Shown piece after piece: positions 16,314-25,266 of a stretch of DNA of 64,000 nucleotides (its first letter is position 1; every line of letters starts with the position of its first letter). The DNA is from Bacillus kexueae. Its GTDB lineage: Bacteria; Bacillota; Bacilli; Bacillales; Aeribacillaceae. The DNA is taken from NCBI RefSeq assembly GCF_022809095.1, contig NZ_JALAZE010000001.1:372001-436000 (forward strand), given 5' to 3'. The position numbers were made by a program, and so were the translations under genes. The notes under the pieces were generated by a model. That model was not told the DNA's origin and did not search any database. It saw only the letters and a program-made list of their open reading frames with translations.

Positions 16314-16775
16314 TTAACGAAAGATTAAATGTTGACTATGTACGCCAGCTTTTTTCAAAAGAGCCATTAATTGTTCCTGTTCTACCTCGGTTAAGCCAGA
16401 AAAGGCACGTGCCATGCGCATCGCATGAATCGGGTAAATTTCATCTAAATACAATTTTCCTTTGTCCGTTAAATGAGCATATACCGAACGTTTATCTTTC
16501 ACATCCTGCTCTCGATAAATGTAGCCATTTCGCTCCAACTTATCGATGACATACGTGACGTTTCCGCTGACTAACAATAAGCGAGAACCAATTTGCTGAA
16601 GCTTTTGTGGTCCTTTTGTATAAAGAAGTTCCAGTACCGCAAATTCTGTCGGGTTGAATCCATGCTCCTTACTATCACGTATCGAATGTTCAGAAATACT
16701 TTTAAACGCACGTGCAAAAACATGGAACAAGGTCATCGCTCTATCTAATTCTTCTTGAGAAAAGGAAGTCCTCAT
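16314..16775 (-). CDS. MarR family transcriptional regulator
   Basis: A 153-aa winged-helix regulator. The recognition region is NPTEFAVLELLYTKGPQKLQ and GSRLLLVSGNVTYVIDKLER, and the wing is GYIYREQDVKDKRSVYAHLT with the family DxR signature. The ATG at 16775 lies 7 bases from AGAGGC; an ATG two codons earlier is possible. MarR proteins usually respond to phenolics, oxidants or drugs. Its own targets are not evident, and the swrC-tetR unit beyond its terminator is on the same strand. It resembles Bacillus YkvE-type MarRs, but I do not assign a name. Confidence 0.85.
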   Translation of the reverse strand: MRTSFSQEELDRAMTLFHVFARAFKSISEHSIRDSKEHGFNPTEFAVLELLYTKGPQKLQQIGSRLLLVSGNVTYVIDKLERNGYIYREQDVKDKRSVYAHLTDKGKLYLDEIYPIHAMRMARAFSGLTEVEQEQLMALLKKAGVHSQHLIFR

Positions 16776-16819
16776 ATCCATCGCCTCTCTACTAAAAATA
16801 AATATCTTAAAATTCAAAA

Positions 16820-17185
16820 TTTCTACACTACTATTATATTACTATCTTTTTACACGAAAGAAAAGATAAAATGTAAACGTTCTCATATTTTTCATAAACA
16901 AATGAAAGGAACGTCGTGAAAAGGAAGAATCTCATTCCTATACGGTTTCTAGATTATGCATATGTTTTAGTCATATAATACGACTTTCTGATTTGCTCAA
17001 AGCGTTAAAAGTTTTCGGTAACACGCAATTCGTAATGCGGGGTTGAATAACGTTCGCAATAAGAAACATACATGCTTTTACACTCACACCCCGTACATGA
17101 AAATTTATTCTCCCCGAGGTTTCCTTTCTACCATCTACCTATCATGATCGATCATTCAGCTCATAGGTAATTTTTATTTTCACAG
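16820..17185. other. intergenic stretch without a supported gene
   Basis: AT-rich. It has a 20-codon + strand frame after GAAAGGA (about 16911-16975). On the minus strand a Cys-rich frame without a usable start (about 17000-17115) reads FSCTGCECKSMYVSYCERYS. The latter resembles a decayed small zinc-binding protein, but nothing here is firm. Confidence 0.4.
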
Positions 17186-17359
17186 AAAAAGCGCAAAGTG
17201 CAAGTCCTTAGGCAAAGAGCACTGGAGAACCTGCAAGGAGGCTTCCGTCGCCACAGCAGGGCCGAAGCGACCCGAGCTGATGGCGCTTGGAGCTAGACAC
17301 CCCAAAAAAACTGTAAAGAGAATACGTTAACACTTTATTGAACTTAAACCTTCTGTAAC
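17186..17359 (-). repeat. dispersed ~160-bp element, copy 4
   Basis: Full-length copy with a longer core (extra GGCTTCCGTCGCCA, shared with copy 5) and several substitutions. The right end CTTCTGTAACAAC is joined to the A-run of the moaA terminator. Confidence 0.8.
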
Positions 17360-17360
17360 A

Positions 17361-17389
17361 ACAAAAAAACTGAAGGAGTGCCTTCAGCA
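17361..17389 (-). terminator. intrinsic terminator of moaA
   Basis: CTGAAGG-CACT-CCTTCAG hairpin followed by a seven-T tract on the minus strand, then directly by repeat copy 4. Confidence 0.88.
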
Positions 17390-17392
17390 TTT

Positions 17393-18400
17393 TTATCCAC
17401 CAATATAAGACATTTCAATTTTTGCTTTCTTGTCTATGCGGTTACGCTCATTGGAATATTGGTCAGCACGCTTTTCCCATACCGCTTTAACTCGGCTACT
17501 CAGTTCCTCGTCGGATATCCCGCTACGTAACCACTCTTTCATCTTCACCCCTTTGGAAGCAAATAAACATGTGTAAAGCTGACCGTCAGAAGATATGCGA
17601 GCACGTGTACACGATGTGCAAAACGGATTTGTAATGGAGGAAATAAACCCCACTTCCGCTGTAGAATCAACGTATTGATATCGTTTTGCCACCTCACCAA
17701 AATACGATGCTTCAAGCGGCTTTAAAGGCATGGACTGGTGTATCGTTTTATAAATGTCGGTTGTGGACATCACTTTTCCTTCCGTCCAGTCATTTGTGTT
17801 CCCGACGTCCATAAATTCGATAAATCGGAGAGTAATGCCTCTATCTTTGAAATACGATGCCATAGGCAAGACTTCATGTTCGTTAACCCCTTTTAACACA
17901 ACCATGTTGACTTTCACTATTAGGTCCGCGTCCTTCGCTGATTCGATTCCATCTAACACATGATGAACGTTCAATATTCCTCCGTTCATTTTGAGAAACG
18001 TTTTTGGATCAAGCGCGTCTAAACTTATATTGACGCGATTTAGGCCAGCATTTTTTAATTGTTTTACCATTTTCGGTAGAAAAACACCATTGGTCGTTAA
18101 AGAAATATCCCGTATTTCTGTATCGTGACGAATACGGCTTATTAACGATGGCAAATCGCTCCATAATAAAGGTTCGCCACCCGTAATCCGCACCTTTTGC
18201 ACGCCTATTGAAGCAAAAACGCGAACCAGTCGACTCCATTCTTCTAATGTCAACTGTTCTTCCTTCTTTAAAAAAGGGTAATTGGTGCCAAAAACTTCTT
18301 TTGGCATACAGTATACACAGCGAAAATTGCATCGATCTGTTACGGAAATTCGCAAATCTCGTAAAGGTCGTTGGAACGTGTCGGTAATTGGTGTCATCAT
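17393..18400 (-). CDS. moaA: GTP 3',8-cyclase MoaA
   Basis: A 335-aa radical SAM enzyme that, with MoaC, converts GTP to cyclic pyranopterin monophosphate, the first step of molybdenum cofactor synthesis. The N-terminal [4Fe-4S] motif has Cys 24, 28 and 31 (DRCNFRCVYCMPK). The C-terminal cluster motif is NPFCTSCTRARIS followed by LYTCLF. The protein ends in the conserved GG. Length is typical. It stands alone here; no other moa/moe genes are in the window. AGAGGG lies upstream of the ATG pair at 18400/18397. Confidence 0.95.
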   Translation of the reverse strand: MMTPITDTFQRPLRDLRISVTDRCNFRCVYCMPKEVFGTNYPFLKKEEQLTLEEWSRLVRVFASIGVQKVRITGGEPLLWSDLPSLISRIRHDTEIRDISLTTNGVFLPKMVKQLKNAGLNRVNISLDALDPKTFLKMNGGILNVHHVLDGIESAKDADLIVKVNMVVLKGVNEHEVLPMASYFKDRGITLRFIEFMDVGNTNDWTEGKVMSTTDIYKTIHQSMPLKPLEASYFGEVAKRYQYVDSTAEVGFISSITNPFCTSCTRARISSDGQLYTCLFASKGVKMKEWLRSGISDEELSSRVKAVWEKRADQYSNERNRIDKKAKIEMSYIGG

Positions 18401-18491
18401 TGAACCCTCTTCAAATCTTTTTCCCTATCTTACCAAAAATGTAGTTTTTGAGAAAGATAAAAATAGGATTCATCACTTTTTGTCATTCACT

Positions 18492-18640
18492 TATCGTAAA
18501 AGGCGGACGCTTTCCGGACTTGCACAGGACGTGGCCGCTTTTAGCAGAGGTTCATTAAATTATCTCCTCCTCAACTCGCAAGCTCGTCTGCGGTGTCTTC
18601 GGCTCGTGCTGGTCCCGCAGGAGTCGCCGCCTTTCGTCAA
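18492..18640. repeat. GC-rich inverted-repeat element (family 2)
   Basis: The ends AGGCGGACGCTTTCC and CGCAGGAGTCGCCGCCT match the gene-distal repeats common in Bacillus. An internal palindromic GAGGAGATAATTT-type region suggests a degenerate core. It adjoins the IS1182-like remnant and may be part of that decayed element. Confidence 0.55.
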
Positions 18641-18852
18641 TCAATTCATGTCATAGACGAAAACTGCCAAATAATCGGTCGAATTGAGACTATGTCTTAC
18701 AATGAAGACCTGGATGAGAGGATTTGCGTCAACGAATGCGACCCACCTATCACTATGAATGGAAACTGAAAACAGAAAATGTTTATGTCTAACGAAATGA
18801 GTGTATCGTTGTACAAAATGTGTTGGCTGTCTATTCCAATCGACTTGTGCGA

Positions 18853-19023
18853 AAGGAATAGAAACGAAAAATTGAAGTTGAACCTGTCTATAAACAACTA
18901 AAACATAACCAACAATTCCAACATTTTCAATTGAAACCCCTGTCCAAAAACATAACGAACTGGAGCCTTCTTTGAACTGCCTGCAATTCAAAAAAAATGG
19001 AAAGTAATAATGCAATAAGAACA
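18853..19023 (+). pseudogene. degenerate IS1182-family transposase C-terminal fragment
   Basis: The + frame from 18862 reads KRKIEVEPVYKQLKHNQQFQ, then FQLKPLSKN, NWSLL, a TGA stop (18973-18975), and TACNSKKMESN. IS1182-family transposases end with a closely similar order (VEPVFGQLKHNxxFRRFxLRG, then WGLLxxAHNLKK). An in-frame TAG lies directly upstream (18859-18861), so the remnant is broken by at least two stops. No start, catalytic region or clear ends survive. The 137-codon minus-strand frame over the same DNA is a shadow. The remainder of the 765-bp gap between moaA and the FbpA-like gene holds the family 2 repeat and a terminator. Confidence 0.65.
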
Positions 19024-19095
19024 TATCATACAAGGATAACAGGTGGGAAGCCACCGTTTTTTTATTTGGGGATATCCAAAATAAGTAAAAACCAA

Positions 19096-19120
19096 ATCAA
19101 AAAAGAGGCATGAGCCTCAA
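19096..19120 (-). terminator. intrinsic terminator of the FbpA-like gene
   Basis: GAGGC-TCAT-GCCTC stem followed by six Ts on the minus strand. Confidence 0.7.
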
Positions 19121-19166
19121 AAAATCATTTTTTCATAACCTTTTGACTCAGCCTCTCTCTCCTATT

Positions 19167-19352
19167 CTAGGACGATAAATTGGTTTTCTTTTTAATTATC
19201 GGTTGCTGTAAAAAGAAGTATTGGTACTCTTTTTCTAGTTCTGTTAATGTCATGTTATTGACTATTTGCTCATTATAAACGCCAATCGCTAATAGTTTTT
19301 CCGAATAATATTTTCTTTGCTCTTCTAATGCTTTTTTCAGCATATTACTCAT
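19167..19352 (-). CDS. FbpA-like small protein (Fur-regulated family)
   Basis: A 61-aa peptide whose core (LKKALEEQRKYYSEKLLAIG, then LTLTELEKEYQYF) matches the FbpA/YdbN family of Bacillus. In B. subtilis FbpA is iron-starvation induced and helps the small RNA FsrA repress iron-consuming functions. The ATG at 19352 is 8 bases from GTGGAG; an upstream in-frame GTG overlaps that site. I do not see a clear Fur box in the 120 bp upstream, so iron control here is unproven. Spo0E-like aspartate-phosphatase peptides are the main alternative, but the SQELD-type motif is absent. Confidence 0.6.
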   Translation of the reverse strand: MSNMLKKALEEQRKYYSEKLLAIGVYNEQIVNNMTLTELEKEYQYFFLQQPIIKKKTNLSS

Positions 19353-19505
19353 CTGTTCCACTCCACTTTCATTGTGAATCTTACTTTTAGCATACTACCT
19401 ATTTGTTAGTTGAAGATGAAAATATTGTTAAAATTACCTAAAGGAAATATTAAAAGTTTATAACAGATAAAACGTGTCCAAGCTAGCAGTAAAGGAGGCT
19501 TGGGC

Positions 19506-19781
19506 ATGCGAATAAAACCGATAGCGTATCAACGTTCAAACGAGAAAGAATATGTATATTTTTTGCAATTAGATGAACCGAAACATTCACAGCTGTTTCT
19601 CTTATCGAATGACCACCAAAAAGAAAAAGCGCTAGCTGTATATGAACATAACAACAAGCGCTTTGAAGATGTGACGATTTTATATGAAGAAGACTTCCTG
19701 AACCAAATTTACAACCAATTATTAACGAAAGCCGGTTTACAACTTGAAGCGTTGGACGAGAAGATTGAGTTTTTCGGCTAA
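19506..19781 (+). CDS. hypothetical protein (91 aa)
   Basis: Unrecognised. A 91-aa soluble protein starting [20 protein letters not shown] with no cysteine or membrane segment. The predicted alternation of strands and a C-terminal helix ([20 protein letters not shown]) suggests a small globular fold. AAAGGAGG lies 7 bases before the ATG at 19506, strong support for translation; the TTG at 19500 would be too close. Its last 45 bases overlap the 3' end of the convergent chemoreceptor gene. Confidence 0.7.
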   Translation: MRIKPIAYQRSNEKEYVYFLQLDEPKHSQLFLLSNDHQKEKALAVYEHNNKRFEDVTILYEEDFLNQIYNQLLTKAGLQLEALDEKIEFFG

Positions 19782-21500
19782 GTCTGTTAGCGCTTTGGCA
19801 TGGTTTGACATCGTATCACTCAATTGATTCGATACTTTTGCCGAAGCTGCCGTTTGTTCAATGCCCGCCGCCGCTTCTTCCGTTAAGGATGCGATGTTTG
19901 TAATGGATTGATTCATCGTTTCACTAGTTTGTAAAATTTCCGTTAATTCGACCCGTGCGGTTTGAATAAGATCGGAAACTTCATTTATATGATTTTGTAT
20001 CATTTCAAAGGCAGCGCCCGTTTCTTGAATTAATGATGTTCCTTCTTGTACTTGTTTATATCCAGAATGTAAGCTGTTTGTCACTTCTTTCGTCTCTTTT
20101 TGAACGATTTCCACAATCGTTTGAATATCGACAACAGAGTGAGAGACTTGCTCGGCTAGCTTGCGCACTTCATCCGCTACAACCGCAAAACCCCGACCAT
20201 ATTCGCCAGCTCTTGCTGCTTCAATTGCTGCGTTTAATGCAAGGAGATTCGTTTGGTCGGCAATACTTTGGATGACTTCTACTAGCTTATTAATATCTTT
20301 CGAACGTTGCTCGAGCGTTTGAACTTTTTGAACGGCTTCATCCATGCGATCGGTAATTACCTCCATTTGCTTCATGGACTCGTTCATTAATTCACTACCC
20401 GTATCCGTTTGCTGTAAAACCATTTTTGACTTTTCTTCCATAATGAGACCATTTTCATGGAGCTCTTCCATCTTATTTGTGTAAGTGACCATTGATTCTG
20501 CTAAGCTAGAAGCTGAATCCGCCTGTGTTTCCGCACCAATGGACAGTTCTTGCATTGTGTAAGCGATTTGTTTACTACCTTCTTGTACTTCTAATGACGA
20601 TTGCTTTAAATGTTGATTTCGTTCATGAATCACTGACGACACATTTGAAATGTCATGAACCATTTTTCTTAATTCATCAGCCATTTCATTGACAGCGGTC
20701 ACTAATTGCGCAAGTTCGTCTTTTCCTTTGAAACGAAGTGGTTCGAAATTCAATTCTCCAGACGCAATGGACTTCATTCGTTTTGAAACGAGTGAAATCG
20801 GTTTTGTAATGGAATTTGAAATCCGTATCGCCAAATAAATACCTATTAAAATTATGAAAAGTGAGATTAATAAGCTCATTATACGAATTTGGTTACTGTT
20901 TTCAATAATGTCGTATCCGCTTTGCACAACGTCTTGTTGACGTTCATTCGCGATTTTTTCAAACTTTTGAATAATATCATTTGCAATTGGTTGTGCCCGT
21001 TCTTCCAGCTTTGTTAATGCAATGTCTTTTTGACCACGATCATACATAAGCAAAATATCATATCGGACAAGGTTGCTCCATTCATTGCTTTCTTTTAGCA
21101 GTTGCTCCATTTCATCCGTCTGACTCAATTTTGCTAATTCCTTTTCGATTTGTATACTCTCTGACGTTAACTCTTCAAACTCTGTACGAGTTGAGGGCTT
21201 CTTATATAGAAAATAGGAGTGAACAAGTGAAATTCGTTGGGAAATATTATACCTTAACTTTTCATTTAAGATTAACGCTTGTACATCTTCATTTACCATT
21301 TGCTTAGTGTCTGTGTTGATTGTCCTCATTCCAATATAATTGGCAGCAGACATAATGACACTTAACAGCATAAAAATACTAAAGCTAATAAATAATTTTT
21401 TCCGCAAGCTAGATTTCTTTAAATCTTTTAAACTCCATTCCCGTATTCTATCGCGAATATTTATCTTCATCCGTGGCATTATTATCTTTTTCAGCCGCAA
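19737..21500 (-). CDS. methyl-accepting chemotaxis protein
   Basis: A 587-aa chemoreceptor. TM1 (about 36-57) and TM2 (about 203-226) enclose an extracellular four-helix-bundle sensor (about 58-200, no Cache/PAS signature). A HAMP domain follows ([20 protein letters not shown]), then the long cytoplasmic coiled coil with the conserved hairpin tip ([34 protein letters not shown]). It ends without a CheR pentapeptide, as is usual in Bacillus. A TTG start at 21500 follows GGAGGG by 6 bases. The ligand is unknown. No other chemotaxis genes are nearby. Confidence 0.93.
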   Translation of the reverse strand: MRLKKIIMPRMKINIRDRIREWSLKDLKKSSLRKKLFISFSIFMLLSVIMSAANYIGMRTINTDTKQMVNEDVQALILNEKLRYNISQRISLVHSYFLYKKPSTRTEFEELTSESIQIEKELAKLSQTDEMEQLLKESNEWSNLVRYDILLMYDRGQKDIALTKLEERAQPIANDIIQKFEKIANERQQDVVQSGYDIIENSNQIRIMSLLISLFIILIGIYLAIRISNSITKPISLVSKRMKSIASGELNFEPLRFKGKDELAQLVTAVNEMADELRKMVHDISNVSSVIHERNQHLKQSSLEVQEGSKQIAYTMQELSIGAETQADSASSLAESMVTYTNKMEELHENGLIMEEKSKMVLQQTDTGSELMNESMKQMEVITDRMDEAVQKVQTLEQRSKDINKLVEVIQSIADQTNLLALNAAIEAARAGEYGRGFAVVADEVRKLAEQVSHSVVDIQTIVEIVQKETKEVTNSLHSGYKQVQEGTSLIQETGAAFEMIQNHINEVSDLIQTARVELTEILQTSETMNQSITNIASLTEEAAAGIEQTAASAKVSNQLSDTMSNHAKALTDLAEKLNLLVQRFKL

Positions 21501-21717
21501 GCCAATCCCTCCAAAAAGAACTTTTCTTATAATATCGACAATTTTCTTCGTTCCTTTAGTTATTTTCTGAAAGTTTATGAAAAATTGAACATTCTATAAA
21601 CATAGTACTTTAAGAGGAATTGCTTTTTTACTTAGCAGATAGACACAAGGCGTGTTGTCCATATGTGCCCCCACATCATTTTAATAGGTCAAAAAAGTTT
21701 ATTCACATAAGAATGGC

Positions 21718-21883
21718 TCAAAGCGCAAGTCCTTAGGCGAAGGGCGCAGGAGCACCTGCGAGGAGGCTTCCGTCGCCACTGCAGGACCGAAGCGACCCGA
21801 GCTGATGGCGCTTGGAGTTAGACACCAAAAAAACGATAAAGAGAATACTTTAACACTTTATTGAACTTAAACTTTCTGTAACA
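21718..21883 (-). repeat. dispersed ~160-bp element, copy 5
   Basis: Full-length copy with the GGCTTCCGTCGCCA insertion seen in copy 4. The right end ACTTTCTGTAACATT is joined to the A-run of the chrA terminator. It occupies most of the gap between the chemoreceptor and chrA; in the remaining 21501-21717 I see no gene. Confidence 0.8.
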
Positions 21884-21912
21884 TTAAAAAAAGCACCTAT
21901 TTCTAGGTGCAT
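21884..21912 (-). terminator. intrinsic terminator of chrA
   Basis: GCACCTA-GAAA-TAGGTGC stem with a seven-T tract on the minus strand, abutting repeat copy 5. Confidence 0.85.
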
Positions 21913-21945
21913 AAAGTAATGTACATTTGTTATTCATAGTAATAA

Positions 21946-23112
21946 CTAAAATAGCTCAACGATGACTGTTCCTATTACGGTGATAAGAACGACGAGCCAC
22001 GCTGGCTTTTTCCAAAATTGCAGTAAGCTAAATGCCCCAAGAGCAATAGCAAAGTCGGTTGTTGACTTCACTGCACTTGTAAATACTGGATCGTAAAAGG
22101 CAGCGATTAAAATTCCGACAACAGCTGCATTGACGCCGATTAATGCTGCTTGAACGGACTTTTTACGACGAATGATATTCCAAAACGGTAGCGTCCCAAT
22201 TAGGAGAAGGAAGGACGGTAAGAACATCGCAATAGTCGCCACGACAGCCCCCATTCCTCCGCCAATATACATTCCTAAATAGCTCGATAACGTAAACAGT
22301 GGACCCGGAACAGCTTGTGCCGCACCGTATCCTGCTAAAAAGGCCTCTTCTGTAATCCAACCGACTGGCACGACTTCCCGTTCAATCATCGGTAAGACAA
22401 CATGCCCCCCACCAAATACGAGCGACCCGACACGATAAAATGTATCAAACATAGCAATGAATAGCGAATCGACTCCGTTTCGAACGATAGGTAGAACGAT
22501 AAGAAGTCCAGCAAATAACCCCCACGCCATCACACCGACGCGTTTGGAAATACGAATTGGTAGGTCTGGAACTTCTGGTACGTCGTTTTTGTTATACAAT
22601 ATGTAACCAACGATTGCAGCAGCAAGAATGATGGCTAATTGACCAGCTGCTGTCGGCACAAGAAATACGCTAATCGTGGCAACAATCGCAATCGTTTGTC
22701 TTGTACGATCAGGTGTTAACTTCTTCCCCATCCCGAAAATTGCGTGGGCAACTACTGCCACAGCGACGAGTTTTAATCCGTGAATCCAGCTTGATAATTC
22801 GACCATTTCTCCACTTAAAACATAAGCGAATAAAACAAGAGCTAGAACTGACGGCATCGTAAAACCGAACCACGAAATGATTCCCCCGATAATTCCTCCT
22901 CGAATCATCCCGATTGCAATGCCAACCTGACTACTCGCAGGTCCAGGGAGAAATTGACAAAGGGCAATTAAATCCGCATAACTTTTTTCATTAAGCCATT
23001 TCCTTCTATTAATATATTCTTCTTTAAAGTATGCTAAATGTGCCACCGGCCCGCCAAATGAAGTAAAGCCTAGACGTAGCGATACGAGTAAGATCTCCAA
23101 CCACGTTTTCAT
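21946..23112 (-). CDS. chrA: chromate transporter ChrA (long, two-domain)
   Basis: A 388-aa CHR-family membrane protein with two homologous halves. The N-half motif is RLGFTSFGGPVAHLAYFKEE followed by CQFLPGPASSQVGIAIG. The C-half counterpart is GSLVFGGGHVVLPMIEREVV with AAQAVPGPLFTLSSYLG. Long CHR proteins export chromate in exchange with other ions and can affect sulfate analog resistance. The gene stands alone, with its own terminator and no ChrB-type regulator. Function is assigned from the family; chromate is the best-studied but not the only possible substrate. Confidence 0.92.
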   Translation of the reverse strand: MKTWLEILLVSLRLGFTSFGGPVAHLAYFKEEYINRRKWLNEKSYADLIALCQFLPGPASSQVGIAIGMIRGGIIGGIISWFGFTMPSVLALVLFAYVLSGEMVELSSWIHGLKLVAVAVVAHAIFGMGKKLTPDRTRQTIAIVATISVFLVPTAAGQLAIILAAAIVGYILYNKNDVPEVPDLPIRISKRVGVMAWGLFAGLLIVLPIVRNGVDSLFIAMFDTFYRVGSLVFGGGHVVLPMIEREVVPVGWITEEAFLAGYGAAQAVPGPLFTLSSYLGMYIGGGMGAVVATIAMFLPSFLLLIGTLPFWNIIRRKKSVQAALIGVNAAVVGILIAAFYDPVFTSAVKSTTDFAIALGAFSLLQFWKKPAWLVVLITVIGTVIVELF

Positions 23113-23277
23113 GAAATGTTTCTCCTTTTCTTTTTATCGCAGTGCTAGTTTACTATAGATTCAATTCATCAATCAAATTAAATCTGTGTAAACTTCCGAT
23201 ATCGAAGTCTCTCGATTTTTAAAATGGTTTTCATATGTGCAAAACAGGTTGGAGAATACCCAAATCGTATTTGTACT

Positions 23278-23994
23278 TTAAATCAATAGTTTATTTACAT
23301 TTAATTGCTCCATGAGAGCGTCAATGTTGAATCCCATTTCGTGATGCTTCTTTTCACCATGAGCTTCATGGATGACACCAAGAATCGGAAGCTTTGTCAC
23401 TTTTTCGATAAAACGCATATTATCTTTTTCAATATCGGTAGGGCTTAAGCTAACACGATTAAACACAATACCAGCTATCGATAGCGAATGATTTCTAGCA
23501 TATTCAACGGTTAGTAGCGCATGGTTAATGGAACCGAGGTGCGGAGGTACGACGATGACAATCGGAATATTCAATTGTTGTATCAAGTCTTTCGTCATAA
23601 AAAGGGGATCTTCTTTTAGCGGAACAACGAGTCCTCCTGCTCCTTCGACTAATACAATATCGTGCTGAGTCAGTAGTTGATTAAAATGTTGAACAATTCG
23701 GTCTATGTTTAGTTCCACTTGTTCGATCGTTGATGCTAAATGTGGGGAAGCAGGCTTTTCCAAAAAATAAGTACAAAGCTGTGAAGGTTTAAAAGGCAGG
23801 TTGGCCGTTTCCACATATTGCTCGACATCTTCCGCGACGAGATATCCCTCTTTGTGACGAACACATCCCGTTTGGATCGGCTTATAAGGGAGTGCATTGA
23901 CTCCTCTTTCTCGAAGTTCTTTCACCAAATGCTTCGTGACATATGTCTTTCCTATTTCTGTACTTGTCCCAGTTATAAATACACCTTGACCCAT
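23278..23994 (-). CDS. bioD: ATP-dependent dethiobiotin synthetase BioD
   Basis: A 238-aa P-loop enzyme that carboxylates 7,8-diaminopelargonate to dethiobiotin. The nucleotide loop GTSTEIGKT lies near residues 9-17; KPIQTG and VLVEGAGGLVVPL are the other family motifs. The ATG at 23994, 8 bases from GGGAG, is preferred over the GTG at 24003. It stands alone, without bioA, bioB or bioF nearby. The upstream BirA box indicates biotin repression, so the rest of the pathway, or precursor salvage, must be elsewhere. Confidence 0.92.
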   Translation of the reverse strand: MGQGVFITGTSTEIGKTYVTKHLVKELRERGVNALPYKPIQTGCVRHKEGYLVAEDVEQYVETANLPFKPSQLCTYFLEKPASPHLASTIEQVELNIDRIVQHFNQLLTQHDIVLVEGAGGLVVPLKEDPLFMTKDLIQQLNIPIVIVVPPHLGSINHALLTVEYARNHSLSIAGIVFNRVSLSPTDIEKDNMRFIEKVTKLPILGVIHEAHGEKKHHEMGFNIDALMEQLNVNKLLI

Positions 23995-24029
23995 TTTCTC
24001 CACTCCCTTTATTAGATTCTTGCGGTTCT

Positions 24030-24072
24030 ATTATACATCATATGTAAACTATTTGGTTACATCAGTTAACAT
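24030..24072 (-). promoter_or_regulatory. BirA operator overlapping the bioD promoter
   Basis: On the minus strand ATGTTAAC-N15-GTTTACAT (24072-24042) matches the bacterial biotin-repressor pattern with near-perfect dyad symmetry. The -10 TATAAT (24035-24030) lies 6 bp downstream of the operator, so bound BirA-biotinoyl-AMP would block RNA polymerase. No good -35 is visible. Confidence 0.85.
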
Positions 24073-24145
24073 TCTGGGCGTTTGTATGATTCATTGGAAA
24101 AAAGGTATAATGTTGAAGAGATTAAACAAAGGGAAGGAACATACT

Positions 24146-24475
24146 ATGGGTCAAAAAGCTATTGAAACATTTCGAGCTTGTATTCCGCTATTTCAGGCTC
24201 TAAGCGATCCTTACCGCCAAGACATTATTTTGCTTTTGGCTGAAAAAGAAACATTAACCGTGAACGAAATTGCAAATCATTCAACACTATCACGTCCAGC
24301 CATTTCGCATCATCTGAAAATTTTGCGGGATAATCAGCTCGTCTCGATTGAACAAAAAGGGACGCAGCGTTATTATTCACTTGCTCTTGAAGCCTCTGTT
24401 CAACTATTAAAAGAGTTGATTCATATGGTAGAAACGACGTGTGAAATAAAAAGTGCTACGGTAGAAGAAGATTGA
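24146..24475 (+). CDS. ArsR family transcriptional regulator
   Basis: A 109-aa winged-helix repressor. LFQALSDPYRQDIILLLAEK and the recognition helix EIANHSTLSRPAISHHLKIL are characteristic, followed by the wing (EQKGTQRYYSL). The metal-site ELCVCDL motif is absent (TVNEIANH in its place), so it is probably a non-metal member of the family. GGGAAGG precedes the ATG at 24146. TTGTAT-N18-TATAAT lies upstream. It shares its upstream region with bioD; its targets are unknown. Confidence 0.85.
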   Translation: MGQKAIETFRACIPLFQALSDPYRQDIILLLAEKETLTVNEIANHSTLSRPAISHHLKILRDNQLVSIEQKGTQRYYSLALEASVQLLKELIHMVETTCEIKSATVEED

Positions 24476-24528
24476 TAGGAAGGTAGGCTTCTTTTTCAGT
24501 CTACCTTCCTCTGACGACATACGGAATT

Positions 24529-24921
24529 TTAGAATCTTGCGAGCTTCCCCCCGTAATACGCACATGGTAAGTAAACGGATAATCCGATAATCGCAAACCA
24601 TGTTGGATGTGGGATCATGACGATATTGATAACGCCAAACGCCATTAAAACGCCCCCTGTGATAAGGGAAAAGCGAATGGAATCGGTTTTTGCTACTTTT
24701 GATGTCACATAACCACCAACGAACGAACCGATTGCCCACGCTAGTAAGACAAAAATCAATGCACCGATTGGCAACTGCTCGATTACTTGTTTTAATTGCT
24801 CAGGATCTGTGACATCGATTCCTGCTGGTGGCGGAAAAATCAGATGTCCAATCGTTTCAACAATAAAAACAGCTATACTTCCTAAAATAATTCCAAGTAA
24901 AATCGAAAGGAATTTTCTCAA
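24529..24921 (-). CDS. four-helix integral membrane protein, unknown function
   Basis: About 130 aa with four predicted membrane helices (KFLSILLGIILGSIAVFIVE; LPIGALIFVLLAWAIGSFVG; FSLITGGVLMAFGVINIVMI; FAIIGLSVYLPCAYYGGKLA). No family recognised with confidence. A TTG at 24921 follows TTGGAGG by about 11 bases. An ATG 14 codons upstream (24963) is possible, but it overlaps a TATAAT that looks like the -10 box. It converges on the ArsR gene. A small inverted repeat lies between the two stops. Confidence 0.65.
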   Translation of the reverse strand: MRKFLSILLGIILGSIAVFIVETIGHLIFPPPAGIDVTDPEQLKQVIEQLPIGALIFVLLAWAIGSFVGGYVTSKVAKTDSIRFSLITGGVLMAFGVINIVMIPHPTWFAIIGLSVYLPCAYYGGKLARF

Positions 24922-25266
24922 CTTATATTCATCCTCCAATACAGAACGTTTGTTCCCTTTCATTATAAACGATTTACCTTATTTTTCAACCATTTTTTTC
25001 TCTCAGATTAAAAAGGAATAAATACACACCTACAACCACTATGGAAAAGAAGGAACTTAACATGACAAACATGCTGTCTCTGACGGTTCTTTTATCGAGT
25101 ATTTCTGTCGCGATTGGAAGTTGAGTTGCGGTGTTTGCAGCTTTTAAAGCTTTCCAAAAAAGAAAGTCCTCATATACTTTTTTTGCACATTTCTCTTCTC
25201 TTTTTCTTTTAAAAATTTTGCTATAATAGGTTCGGTCTATTATTTTCGAATTTAAGGAGAAGAACG

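Noticed and set aside
17000-17115. Cys-rich minus-strand stretch FSCTGCECKSMYVSYCERYS
   Set aside because: It looks protein-like but has no start codon in a good context and a stop just upstream; at most a decayed gene.
18641-19054. 137-codon minus-strand frame between moaA and the FbpA-like gene
   Set aside because: No ribosome site; the opposite strand has IS1182-transposase-like sequence, so this frame is a shadow.
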